Of a DNA stretch of 64,000 nt, positions 1-8,193 are shown piece after piece. The notes under the pieces were generated by a model, which was not told the DNA's origin, searched no databases, and saw nothing but the letters and a program-made list of their open reading frames with translations. Positions within the stretch are counted from its first letter, which is position 1. Each line of letters opens with the position of its first letter. Source of the stretch: G963663315 sp963663315 (GTDB lineage: Bacteria; Pseudomonadota; Gammaproteobacteria; Arenicellales; Poriferihabitantaceae); contig OY760176.1 of the NCBI GenBank assembly GCA_963663315.1, positions 868,001-932,000 on the forward strand, given 5' to 3'. A program made the translations under genes and the position numbers.

Positions 1-37
1 GTTTGTTCAGATTGCGTGTCTGCAGGATTATTCCCAT
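1..37 (-). CDS. ABC transporter ATP-binding protein, first 12 codons (partial)
   Basis: The reverse strand opens with ATG and reads MGIILQTRNLNK up to the window edge. That is the usual opening of the first ATPase of amide/urea or branched-chain amino-acid importers. It lies 17 bp downstream of the second permease gene and completes the minus-strand order binding protein, permease, permease, ATPase. No Walker motif falls inside the window, so the call depends on position and this short N-terminus. Confidence 0.6.
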   Translation of the reverse strand, partial: MGIILQTRNLNK

Positions 38-54
38 GTCCGTCTCGTTCAAAT

Positions 55-1083
55 CTATCGGCTCCCGCTAATCAATACAGCAATTTTCTCCCAAATCGAA
101 GTAATAACACCATCCCTGAACAGCATAATCGCAATCACCGTAGCGGCGCCGATAAACACAAGCGACAGTTGACTGCCTTGTGTGGAAAGAGCGAAAGTAA
201 ACCAGGTCATCAAAATCGTGGCAATGAACACCGCAAACAGACTGGAACGTCCACCTATTGCCGCCCAGATAACCGGTTGTGCGGCAGACACGAGCCCGAG
301 TTGGGTTGGCGTGATGTAATTTCCCCACTGCACGTAAAGAACACCGCTGAATGATGCAAGTGCCGCGGCCAGGAGGAACACCCCGAACTGCCACATTCTG
401 ACGTCATAGCCCAGCAACTCGGTTCTCTGGAGGTTTTCGCGCATCGCCACGACTACCAAACCGTACTTTGAGTTTATAAATAGCCTCAGGCCTGTGAACA
501 GTAAAACAACAAACCCCAACGCATAGTAGTAAAAGCTGTATCCATAGAGCGGATCACCAGAAAAGAAACGCATTGACGGTATGCCCGTCATGCCGTTATA
601 GCCGCCAAGAAGAACAGTGCCAACTCGCCATTGGTATCCGGCCGTCTGGGAAAGAAATGTTTCAAGAAGTAACGTAAACACCAGTGTGATGACTGGAATA
701 ATCCAGTTCTCCACACGGGCAAAGAACAGGAAATATGCGAGGATGGCGGCCACGGAGACACTCAACCCTATGGCGGCGAAGATGCCGATGATTTCAGACC
801 CCGGGATTCCTGCCATGTTGCCGGCGACCATACCATAGAAGTAGCCCGCTAGTCCAAAGAAAGCAACCTGACCAAAACTGAGCACTCCGCAATAACCCCA
901 GATCAAGGCCACACTCAGACCCAGAGGGATGTTGACGAGAAAAAATGCGAAGATCATCGCTTCGTAATCACTGACCATCGCTGGCACGGCAAAAAGCATC
1001 AGTGCAAAGGCGGTGAACACCAGACCGGATGCTTTCGTGCGCCCCAGGTCCCTGGGACCAAAGAATAACTTAAGTATATTCAT
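55..1083 (-). CDS. Branched-chain amino-acid/urea-type ABC permease (LivM/UrtC-like)
   Basis: Inner-membrane permease of 342 residues, the LivM/UrtC half of an importer. It has about eight to ten hydrophobic segments and the family stretch LIWGYCGVLSFGQVAFFGLAGY near residues 62-84, the counterpart of the WGYxGxLSxGH motif of LivM and UrtC. Its start overlaps the end of the preceding permease by 4 bp (ATGA), which points to translational coupling. The partner binding protein resembles UrtA/AmiC-type proteins, so urea, short amides or amino acids are the likely cargo; the exact substrate cannot be read from the permease. Confidence 0.85.
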   Translation of the reverse strand: MNILKLFFGPRDLGRTKASGLVFTAFALMLFAVPAMVSDYEAMIFAFFLVNIPLGLSVALIWGYCGVLSFGQVAFFGLAGYFYGMVAGNMAGIPGSEIIGIFAAIGLSVSVAAILAYFLFFARVENWIIPVITLVFTLLLETFLSQTAGYQWRVGTVLLGGYNGMTGIPSMRFFSGDPLYGYSFYYYALGFVVLLFTGLRLFINSKYGLVVVAMRENLQRTELLGYDVRMWQFGVFLLAAALASFSGVLYVQWGNYITPTQLGLVSAAQPVIWAAIGGRSSLFAVFIATILMTWFTFALSTQGSQLSLVFIGAATVIAIMLFRDGVITSIWEKIAVLISGSR

Positions 1084-1958
1084 GATGTCCGGAAGACTTT
1101 GATGCTGGACAATCCATTAGGACAAAGCCGGATTAGAATCAAGGCGGCGATGAACAGCCCGACAGTTCCAGCAAAAGAGCCCAGAAACATCCCGACAGGG
1201 GTTTTTACTGCGGTTAGCGCACTGGCGCTGTAGAGTGTACCCGTAATGATGTTGTGGGCGCCGCCAACGACCACTGTTATGAAAGCGGGCGCCACAAATT
1301 GGGCTCCCATGAAGGGAGCGATCGTTGTTGTTGGCGCCAGCACCCCGCCAGCAAATGCCGCCAGACCCGATCCAAAAGAAAAACTCAGCGAATACATTCG
1401 ATGTTGGTCAATTCCAATGGTGCGAGCTATTTCGGGTTGTTGCATGGTTGCTCTCGTCTTGAGGCCAACAGGCGTTTTGTGAAGGAGATAGTGAAGACCT
1501 AAAAGTGTCCCGAATGCCACTACGATCAGAAATAGCTGGTAAACCGAAAAGGTAAAATCTCCATACTGAATTGAACCGAATGGAATTTTGATAGAGGGCA
1601 TGAAAGGGCCGAAGATCATCAACGTACCCTGGGCAAGTATCAGGCCGAGCCCCCAGGTTACCACCAGGGCGGACATGAGTCGATCATAGAGAAAACGAAT
1701 GAACAATTGTTCAATAAGATATCCGGTCAGACAACCGGCGATAAAACAAACCGGGAGCGTTACGAAAAATGGCACACCGCTACTAACCAGAATGGTTGAA
1801 ACATAAGCGCCAATCATCATGATCTCGCCATGTGCCAGATTGATGATATTCATCATTCCCAGGATTATCATAAGCCCGATTGAGCACAAGATCAGAAATG
1901 CAGCAGTCGCAAGCCCCTGATACAGAAGGCTTACTAACAGGGGTGCTAAATCCATCAA
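1080..1958 (-). CDS. Branched-chain amino-acid/urea-type ABC permease (LivH/UrtB-like)
   Basis: Permease of 292 residues. It carries the LivH signature GMMNIINLAHGEIMMIGAY near residues 34-52 and a C-terminal VVVGGAHNIITGTLYSA stretch. Together with the downstream LivM-like permease it forms the membrane channel of the importer. A second Met follows the first, so the start may be one codon later. A hairpin lies in the 67-bp gap after the binding-protein gene, a common way to make more binding protein than permease. Confidence 0.87.
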   Translation of the reverse strand: MMDLAPLLVSLLYQGLATAAFLILCSIGLMIILGMMNIINLAHGEIMMIGAYVSTILVSSGVPFFVTLPVCFIAGCLTGYLIEQLFIRFLYDRLMSALVVTWGLGLILAQGTLMIFGPFMPSIKIPFGSIQYGDFTFSVYQLFLIVVAFGTLLGLHYLLHKTPVGLKTRATMQQPEIARTIGIDQHRMYSLSFSFGSGLAAFAGGVLAPTTTIAPFMGAQFVAPAFITVVVGGAHNIITGTLYSASALTAVKTPVGMFLGSFAGTVGLFIAALILIRLCPNGLSSIKVFRTS

Positions 1959-1971
1959 AGCTCCAGTTAAA

Positions 1972-2000
1972 CCCCTCGATGCATGTCATACACCGAGGGG
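1972..2000 (-). other. Intercistronic inverted repeat after the binding-protein gene
   Basis: Arms CCCCTCG and CGAGGGG are separated by 15 nt in the gap between the binding-protein and first permease genes. No T-run follows on the minus strand, so this is more likely an mRNA-stabilising or attenuating hairpin than a full terminator. That role is inferred. Confidence 0.45.
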
Positions 2001-2025
2001 GTGGTTTGTTATTTATAACCTGACC

Positions 2026-3546
2026 TTAATTGCTGAACATGGTGAAGTAAGGATCTTCGTCCGGGATATACTGCTTGTACTCTTTCTTGCCTACCAGGTT
2101 CACTCCCATTCGCTGCAACCACCAGGGCGTGATCATTGGCCATTCTCTGAGGAAGCTGACGTGATGATTTTCGTCGGCAACCGCCAAACGAATCCAGTGG
2201 CCAGCATGGTGAGTGGCGGGCTCCATGAATACTGCCCCCTCAGGCGCTTCGATGGTCATTCCCGTCTCAAGAGCGCGTTTGACAGCCTCTTGCTCGGTTG
2301 TGCCAGCCAGTCGAGCGGCCTTCGCATACAAATGCACTGAGAAATAGGTGTTTTGCGCCATTTGCCCTATATAGGGGTCATCAGGAAACATTTTGTACCA
2401 GCGTTTCACAAAATCACGATTGCGCTTTGTCGGAATCTCTTCAATGTAGTTGACGCAATTGTGCATCCTGTTCAGAGATGGAGTTGAAAAACGCCGGTGC
2501 TCGTAACCCTGGGCCATATTCACCGTTGATGCCATTGGATATTCCAGACCAGCGGCAGCCGCCTGCGGGTAGTAGTTGGACTGGTTTGTACCTACCAGCA
2601 GGGTGAAAATCCAATCTGGTTTGGCTGCCTGGATACGGGCAATAGACGTGCTGAAGTTGGATTCACTGAGTGGCACGAACTCTTCTTCAATAATCTCTCC
2701 TCCGACCAACGGTGCAGTCGCTTTCGTCCAGGCCGCAGTAAGCTGTCCGAAATTGTAGTCCGCCGCGACGGTATAAATTCGCGGACCAAATTTTTTCACC
2801 ATGTAGTCAACAACGGGAATGACCTGTTGCTCGCAAATAGCTCCCGTGCAGAAGGTATTGGCGTCTGCAACACCCCCCTCGTATTGGTTGGTATAGATAT
2901 ACAATTGATTGAACTGATCAACAATCGGGCGAATAGCCTCCCGTTCCGCGCTGGTAAACCCTGCGACAAGACAGTCAACCTTGTCACCTTGAATCAGTTT
3001 CCGGGTAAGTTGCTGCCAGATGTTATTGTTTGACTGACCATCAAGATTAATCAATTCAACAGGTCGCCCCAGAATTCCGTCATCGCCGGAATCCACAAGA
3101 ATTTCGTCATCTTCAACGAAAGCCACGGTCTCATTTGAGCGATCACCGCCATCATCAAGATAGTTCAGGTCGCCTGTACCCGCGCCCATCAAGGGCGGTT
3201 GTGTGGCTGCGGAAGTGAAAACACCTACTCCTCCAGTTCCAATGGGTCCGCCCTTTAAGGTAAGTCCCGCATTTATTTCAGCAACAGCGAGTTGGGCAGC
3301 GTGGTCCTTCTGCACGCCATACACGGCTAGATTTCCGGAAAGATCTTCCAAATGACCAATTTTGACCGGCCCACTGTCCTGGGCCATGGCAATACCCGAA
3401 GTGATAATCGAAGGCGCAACCAGCACGGCGCCTGCTACAGATGATGCTTTAAGAAAATCTCTTCTGGATTCGTTAAGGGAATATGGAGTTGTCGACTCTC
3501 CAGATTCGTCATGTGTCTTGATTGACCGTTTTTCATCTATATTCAT
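2026..3546 (-). CDS. Tat-exported periplasmic substrate-binding protein of an amide/urea/amino-acid ABC importer
   Basis: A 506-residue binding protein of the Peripla_BP_5/6 (UrtA/AmiC-like) group. The N-terminus carries a twin-arginine signal, SRRDFLKASS, then a hydrophobic run ending near AMAQ. The mature part begins KIGHLEDLSGNLAVYG, a typical start of this fold, and later shows IYTNQYEGG and the IQAAKPDWIF region. Between the first strand-helix unit (ending near VAEINAG) and LGRPVELI there is a Gly/Asp-rich insertion of roughly 60 residues that usual UrtA-like proteins lack. I chose ATG at 3546 over an upstream TTG because TTGGGGC upstream can serve as ribosome-binding site. The ligand is not identifiable. 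Confidence 0.85.
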   Translation of the reverse strand: MNIDEKRSIKTHDESGESTTPYSLNESRRDFLKASSVAGAVLVAPSIITSGIAMAQDSGPVKIGHLEDLSGNLAVYGVQKDHAAQLAVAEINAGLTLKGGPIGTGGVGVFTSAATQPPLMGAGTGDLNYLDDGGDRSNETVAFVEDDEILVDSGDDGILGRPVELINLDGQSNNNIWQQLTRKLIQGDKVDCLVAGFTSAEREAIRPIVDQFNQLYIYTNQYEGGVADANTFCTGAICEQQVIPVVDYMVKKFGPRIYTVAADYNFGQLTAAWTKATAPLVGGEIIEEEFVPLSESNFSTSIARIQAAKPDWIFTLLVGTNQSNYYPQAAAAGLEYPMASTVNMAQGYEHRRFSTPSLNRMHNCVNYIEEIPTKRNRDFVKRWYKMFPDDPYIGQMAQNTYFSVHLYAKAARLAGTTEQEAVKRALETGMTIEAPEGAVFMEPATHHAGHWIRLAVADENHHVSFLREWPMITPWWLQRMGVNLVGKKEYKQYIPDEDPYFTMFSN

Positions 3547-3575
3547 GATATGCCCCAAATTAGTTAATTGAAATC

Positions 3576-3591
3576 TAATGCTATAGCATTA
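3576..3591. promoter_or_regulatory. Perfect 16-bp palindrome upstream of the ABC binding-protein gene
   Basis: TAATGCTATAGCATTA is a perfect palindrome 30 bp upstream of the chosen start of the binding-protein gene, in an AT-rich stretch. It is a plausible operator for a dimeric regulator of the importer. No regulator gene lies next to it in this window. The rest of the 3547-3770 gap shows nothing else I can name. Confidence 0.5.
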
Positions 3592-3770
3592 ATATCCCCG
3601 GTATGTCAATATTTTGATCCACTACATTGTTGAGAACAACTAGACTACCCGGTTCCAGACAAAGCGGGCCCGTCCAAACTCAATCGCAAGTTGCTTTTGC
3701 TATTACCGGGTAGGGTGGAATCTGAACTTGTAACTCCTTTTAACCGTACCTTGGTAATATCACAGATACC

Positions 3771-4721
3771 GTGAATTCATGTCGAAATAAACATGCCCGG
3801 AGTCTGGTCAATATCAGAATTGCCGGTTCCAATGAACATGGTCAGAGGGTGGACAACTTCCTGATCAGGCATTTGAAAGGGGTGCCTAAATCCCGGATCT
3901 ATAAAGCCGTGCGCTGTGGAGAAGTCAGGGTCAATGGATCAAGGATAAAAGTGTCCCGCAAACTGATCGAGGGTGACAAGGTCAGGATTCCTCCATTGCG
4001 GATGAGTCAGGATAAAGACAGGGTTGTTATCCCCCCGAAGCTGTTGGAGAGCATCCCGGTTATCTTTGAAGACGAGCATCTGGTGGTGGTTGACAAACCC
4101 TCCGGACTGGCTGTACATGGTGGTTCCGGCTTGCCATTTGGACTGATCGAGGCTGTGCGTCAACTCCGGCCCGGTTTGTCTTTTATCGAGCTTGCGCATC
4201 GACTGGACAGGGAAACATCGGGTTGTTTGATGCTGGCCAAATCCAGGAAGGCGCTGTTGGCGATACAATCGCAATTCAGCGCCGACCGTTCGGCTGAAAA
4301 AACCTATCTGGCCCTGGTGGAAGGAGATTGGGATGCGACAGATCAGCGAATTGACTTCCCCCTGTCGAGAATAACCGATAGTAATATAAAAAAAATCGAG
4401 GCTGGCGCAAATGGGCAGAGGGCGGTAAGTGTGGTTTCCACCGTTTCCCGATATGCAGAGGGAACTCTGGTACGGCTTGAACTGAAAACCGGGAGGATGC
4501 ATCAGGCACGGGTACACTGCGCCACAGCGGGGCATCCTGTGGCCGGCGACCGCACTTATGGCAATCGCAATTTTAATCAGGCAATGAAGAAACTGGGGTT
4601 GGGTCGTTTATTCCTCCACGCCTGGACCCTGGCCATTGTGCACCCGGATACGGGCAGGCCATTGAGTTTTGAAGCGCCTTTGCCAGGACAGTTGAACTCA
4701 GTGCTGGAAAAACTCCATTGA
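3771..4721 (+). CDS. rluC: 23S rRNA pseudouridine synthase, RluC/RluD family
   Basis: 316 residues. An N-terminal S4-like RNA-binding domain (about 20-80, GQRVDNFLIRHLKGVPKSRIY) is followed by the RluA-family catalytic domain with HRLDRETSG near residues 144-152, whose Asp is the family nucleophile, and the C-terminal motif RMHQARVH. RluC modifies U955, U2504 and U2580 of 23S rRNA in E. coli, and the S4 spacing fits RluC best; RluD cannot be excluded. GTG start with no strong ribosome-binding site. Monocistronic, divergent from the ABC operon. Confidence 0.88.
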   Translation: MNSCRNKHARSLVNIRIAGSNEHGQRVDNFLIRHLKGVPKSRIYKAVRCGEVRVNGSRIKVSRKLIEGDKVRIPPLRMSQDKDRVVIPPKLLESIPVIFEDEHLVVVDKPSGLAVHGGSGLPFGLIEAVRQLRPGLSFIELAHRLDRETSGCLMLAKSRKALLAIQSQFSADRSAEKTYLALVEGDWDATDQRIDFPLSRITDSNIKKIEAGANGQRAVSVVSTVSRYAEGTLVRLELKTGRMHQARVHCATAGHPVAGDRTYGNRNFNQAMKKLGLGRLFLHAWTLAIVHPDTGRPLSFEAPLPGQLNSVLEKLH

Positions 4722-4805
4722 AGCGGGAAAGAAAAACATGGCTGCCGGTTTTCAGGCGCGCCGTATTTTCTGTGACGGGAGGTTGCTTAATGCTAGAATC
4801 CGGTA

Positions 4806-7130
4806 TTGTCGAATCAGGTCGATTGTCAGGTGCCCAGCGCTAAAAAGAAAATCCGAAAAACCTTGAGTTCCAGTCTGAGCTTCTCAGGAAATGTCCTGTC
4901 CCTGTTGCGGGAAACCGGGATGATAGTCCTGGTAGTGGTGATCGGGTATTTATTCATATCCCTGCTCACCTATTCTCCTGTTGACCCCGGACCTACACAT
5001 ACAGGCAGCACAACGGAAATCGTCAACATCGGAGGGAAGGTGGGTGCGTGGATCGCCGACTTGTTGTTTACCCTGTTCGGGCGAATGTCCTATCTGTTCC
5101 TGATTCTCCTGTGTGTCACGATATGGCGCACGTACAAGGACCGGACTGTGGACAGGGAACCGGATTTCAGATATTTTCTGACTGCTTTTGGATTTGTGAT
5201 GGCGATGATAGGCGCCTGTGTTCTTGAGCAGATATATTACCCTTTGCACGACCCTGCGATCAATTTCAATGCAGGTGGAATCATCGGTCAATTTGGGGTC
5301 CAGGGATTCCAGTTGAATTTTGGAACCGTTGGCGCCACGGTTATTTTGATCGGTCTGCTGATCGTCGGGATTACGCTGGTCGGCCACGTTTCCTGGTTTA
5401 GCTTGATGGACCGTACCGGTTATCAGGCTTTTGTTATTGCAGGTTGGATTAAGTTGAAGACAGAAGGCCTGTTTGATCGCAGGAAGGGTAAAAAGGTCAG
5501 GAAGGCAAGACAGGTTGCGGTGAAAAAATTCAGATCCTCCCTGTCAGAGAAAACACCGCCAAAGATAGAGCCCCGGATTCAGGCTACGGAGCAGAGCAAA
5601 CGCAAACAGCAGGAAAGTCAGACCAGTCTGCTCGAAGAGAAAAGCAGCGGGGGCGTATTACCCGAATTATCCCTGCTCGATCCTGTGATTGCAGATGGCA
5701 GGGGTTTTTCCAGGGAAGTTCTGGAGTCGATGTCCCAGCTACTGATAAAAAAACTGAAAGACTTTAATGTCGATATTACGGTGGAAGCGGTTCGCCCGGG
5801 GCCGGTAATCACGCGTTTCGAGATCGAGCCTGCGGCCGGTATCAAGGCAAGCCAGATAGTGGGCTTGTCTCGCGACCTGGCACGTTCCCTGTCGGTGGCC
5901 AGTGTCAGAGTGGTTGAGAATATTCCGGGTAAAACGACCGTTGGCATCGAAGTTCCGAATGAGCACAGGGAAGTTGTTCGGCTGATAGAAGGCCTGTCTT
6001 CAGAGGAATATGAAAGCAGCGCCTCTCCACTGACATTGGTACTGGGCAAGGATATCTCAGGTAACCCGGTGATTTCAGATCTGACCAGAATGCCGCATGT
6101 GTTGATTGCGGGTACAACCGGATCGGGGAAATCAGTCTGTGTCAACGCCTTGATCTTGAGTCTGGTTTACAAATCCACCCCCGAGCAGGTGCGGATGATC
6201 ATGGTGGATCCAAAGTTTCTTGAACTGTCTGTATATGACGGGATTCCCCATTTGCTGGCGCCTGTAGTGACTGACATGACCAAGGCAGCGAATGCATTGC
6301 GCTGGTGTATTACCGAGATGGACCGCCGTTTTCGACTGATGGCGGAAATTTCGGTGAGAAATATCACAGGCTTCAACAAGAAAGTGGAAGCCGCGGCCAG
6401 CGCTGGCAACCCGTTGGTCAACCCTGACCAGAATGCGGAAGAAAACACCGAACCGGAAATACTCGGGACATTACCCTATATTGTAGTCATCGTTGACGAA
6501 CTGGCTGACCTGATGATGGTGGCGGGTAAAAAAATCGAAGAAATCATTATACGTATTGCGCAGCGCGCCAGGGCAGCGGGGATACATCTGATACTTGCAA
6601 CCCAACGGCCTTCAGTGGATGTGGTGACGGGTTTGATCAAGGCCAATGTGCCTGCCAGAATGGCATTTCAGGTCTCATCGCGTGTCGATTCCAGAACTGT
6701 ACTTGATCAGATGGGCGCCGAGCAACTCCTTGGGCAAGGCGATATGCTGTTTCTACCCCCCGGTTCGGGTTTTACCCAGCGAGTGCATGGCTCTTTCGTA
6801 TCGGATGGAGAGGTCGCAAACATTGTGGCTAATCTGAAAATACTGGGGCAACCCACCTACCTTCAGGAGGTAACCGAAAGCGCCTCAGACAACGGCGGTC
6901 AGGGTATGGTTACAGATGGGGAAGGGGAAGAGGACCCGCTGTATGATGATGCCGTGAGTTTCGTCACCCAAAGTGGAAAAGCCTCCATTTCTTCAGTGCA
7001 GCGTGCCTTGCGGGTGGGTTACAATCGTGCAGCCAGAATGATCGAAACCATGGAGCAAACCGGGGTGGTGTCGCCTTCGGTTAACGGCAAACGGGAAGTG
7101 CTCGCCCCTGGGCCACCTGAAATCGATTAA
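4806..7130 (+). CDS. ftsK: DNA translocase FtsK
   Basis: 774 residues, short for FtsK because the linker is small. Four N-terminal membrane segments (about 35-55, 80-103, 120-140 and 170-195) anchor it at the septum. The motor has Walker A GTTGSGKSV near residue 437 and a Walker B-type IVVIVDELADLMM near 560. The C-terminal gamma winged helix (about 722-758, SISSVQRALRVGYNRAARMIE) reads KOPS sites and activates XerCD at dif. Start is TTG at 4806; a GTG 25 bp later is an alternative. It heads the ftsK-lolA-crcB-serS group. Confidence 0.96.
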   Translation: MSNQVDCQVPSAKKKIRKTLSSSLSFSGNVLSLLRETGMIVLVVVIGYLFISLLTYSPVDPGPTHTGSTTEIVNIGGKVGAWIADLLFTLFGRMSYLFLILLCVTIWRTYKDRTVDREPDFRYFLTAFGFVMAMIGACVLEQIYYPLHDPAINFNAGGIIGQFGVQGFQLNFGTVGATVILIGLLIVGITLVGHVSWFSLMDRTGYQAFVIAGWIKLKTEGLFDRRKGKKVRKARQVAVKKFRSSLSEKTPPKIEPRIQATEQSKRKQQESQTSLLEEKSSGGVLPELSLLDPVIADGRGFSREVLESMSQLLIKKLKDFNVDITVEAVRPGPVITRFEIEPAAGIKASQIVGLSRDLARSLSVASVRVVENIPGKTTVGIEVPNEHREVVRLIEGLSSEEYESSASPLTLVLGKDISGNPVISDLTRMPHVLIAGTTGSGKSVCVNALILSLVYKSTPEQVRMIMVDPKFLELSVYDGIPHLLAPVVTDMTKAANALRWCITEMDRRFRLMAEISVRNITGFNKKVEAAASAGNPLVNPDQNAEENTEPEILGTLPYIVVIVDELADLMMVAGKKIEEIIIRIAQRARAAGIHLILATQRPSVDVVTGLIKANVPARMAFQVSSRVDSRTVLDQMGAEQLLGQGDMLFLPPGSGFTQRVHGSFVSDGEVANIVANLKILGQPTYLQEVTESASDNGGQGMVTDGEGEEDPLYDDAVSFVTQSGKASISSVQRALRVGYNRAARMIETMEQTGVVSPSVNGKREVLAPGPPEID

Positions 7131-7143
7131 AAATATCGGAATC

Positions 7144-7779
7144 ATGAAAAAATTGAAACTGGATCTTCTCCTGGGCATCGCTTTGTCAGTGGTGATGACG
7201 GCTAATGTTACAGCCAGCCCCGGTACTGATGCATTGAGTCATTTTTTCAATGAAATCAAGACTTTCAAGGCCAGATTCGGACAGGTTGTCCTGGATGAGT
7301 CGTTAACCGAAATCGATGATGGTCAGGGCACGGTATGGTTCCGGCGTCCGGGGCTGTTTCGATGGAACTATGAACGTCCGGAGGCTCAGGAAATTGTCGG
7401 TGATGGCGAATTCGTATGGGTGTATGACATTGAACTTGAGCAGGTCACGGTTCAAAGCCAGAATCTGGCATTGGGGAAATCACCAGCCCAGTTGCTGGCA
7501 GGGTCAGGAAACCTTGAAGAAACCCATGTTGTTGAAGATATTGGTAGTCAGGGGCGATTTGACTGGGTCAACCTTATCCCGAAAGATCAGGAAAGCGGAT
7601 TCAGTGAAGTTCGGATCGGATTCGAGGACAATCGTTTGAGGCTGCTGGAATTACTCGATAATCTTGGCCAGAGAACACGGATCAGTTTTGTTGACCTGAA
7701 GGAAAACGTCCCTATCCCGTTGAGCGTTTTCGATTTCGTTCCTCCTGACGGTGTGGACATTATCGACAACACCGAGTAA
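7144..7779 (+). CDS. lolA: Outer-membrane lipoprotein carrier protein LolA
   Basis: 211 residues with a cleavable Sec signal peptide (about 1-25, ending VTASP). The mature part has the LolA pattern: LSHFFNEIKTFKARFGQ, then GTVWFRRPGLFRWNYERP near residues 58-75, where Arg and aromatics line the lipid-binding cavity. LolA shuttles lipoproteins from LolCDE to LolB through the periplasm. It begins 13 bp after ftsK, the conserved gammaproteobacterial position. The ATPase gene rarA, which often follows lolA, is absent here. Confidence 0.95.
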   Translation: MKKLKLDLLLGIALSVVMTANVTASPGTDALSHFFNEIKTFKARFGQVVLDESLTEIDDGQGTVWFRRPGLFRWNYERPEAQEIVGDGEFVWVYDIELEQVTVQSQNLALGKSPAQLLAGSGNLEETHVVEDIGSQGRFDWVNLIPKDQESGFSEVRIGFEDNRLRLLELLDNLGQRTRISFVDLKENVPIPLSVFDFVPPDGVDIIDNTE

Positions 7780-7781
7780 TC

Positions 7782-8066
7782 GTGAACTATCTGTTAATTG
7801 CATTGGGAGGTGCATTTGGTTCCGTATTTCGTGTTTGGCTGTCGTCGACTGTCCAGTATCGTTTGCACTCGGGATTTCCGATTGGCACCATGTCCGTCAA
7901 TATCCTGGGGTCCCTGCTGGTCGGATTCTGCTATGCGATTATCTACCAGCGCTTTGCGGGCAATGAGTTCCTTCGGGCATTTATCATTTTCGGTATACTC
8001 GGCGGCTTTACCACATTCTCGACCTTTTCGCTTGAGATTGTGAATCTTGTTCACTCGGGCTTTTAG
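7782..8066 (+). CDS. crcB: Fluoride channel CrcB, N-terminal 94 residues before an in-frame amber stop
   Basis: Small membrane protein with CrcB/Fluc signatures: GGAFGSVFR near residues 9-17, VNILGSLLVG near 39-48, and GGFTTFSTFS near 74-83, whose Thr and Phe residues line the fluoride pore. These proteins work as dual-topology dimers of about 125 residues with four helices. The frame stops at TAG (8064-8066) after LVHSGF, before the fourth helix, and the same frame then continues as a hydrophobic helix for 31 codons. GTG start 2 bp after lolA. Unless read through, the product should be inactive. Confidence 0.85.
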   Translation: MNYLLIALGGAFGSVFRVWLSSTVQYRLHSGFPIGTMSVNILGSLLVGFCYAIIYQRFAGNEFLRAFIIFGILGGFTTFSTFSLEIVNLVHSGF

Positions 8067-8162
8067 CTAAAGGCATTGTCGAATATAATCGTCAGTGTAT
8101 TGACATGTGTAGTGGCCGCTGCCGCAGGCTTGCAGATCGGGCGGTTTATTGCAGCATCCTGA
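8067..8162 (+). pseudogene. In-frame remainder of crcB after the amber codon (fourth helix)
   Basis: Immediately after the TAG the same frame reads LKALSNIIVSVLTCVVAAAA, then GLQIGRFIAAS and TGA. This is a clean final transmembrane helix. Joined to the upstream part it gives 126 codons, the normal CrcB length. A single G to A change of a TGG Trp codon would explain the break. There is no frameshift and no further decay, so the lesion is recent, programmed, or a base error. Confidence 0.8.
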
Positions 8163-8193
8163 ACCCGGAATCCTCTCTAGATTTGAATTAATC

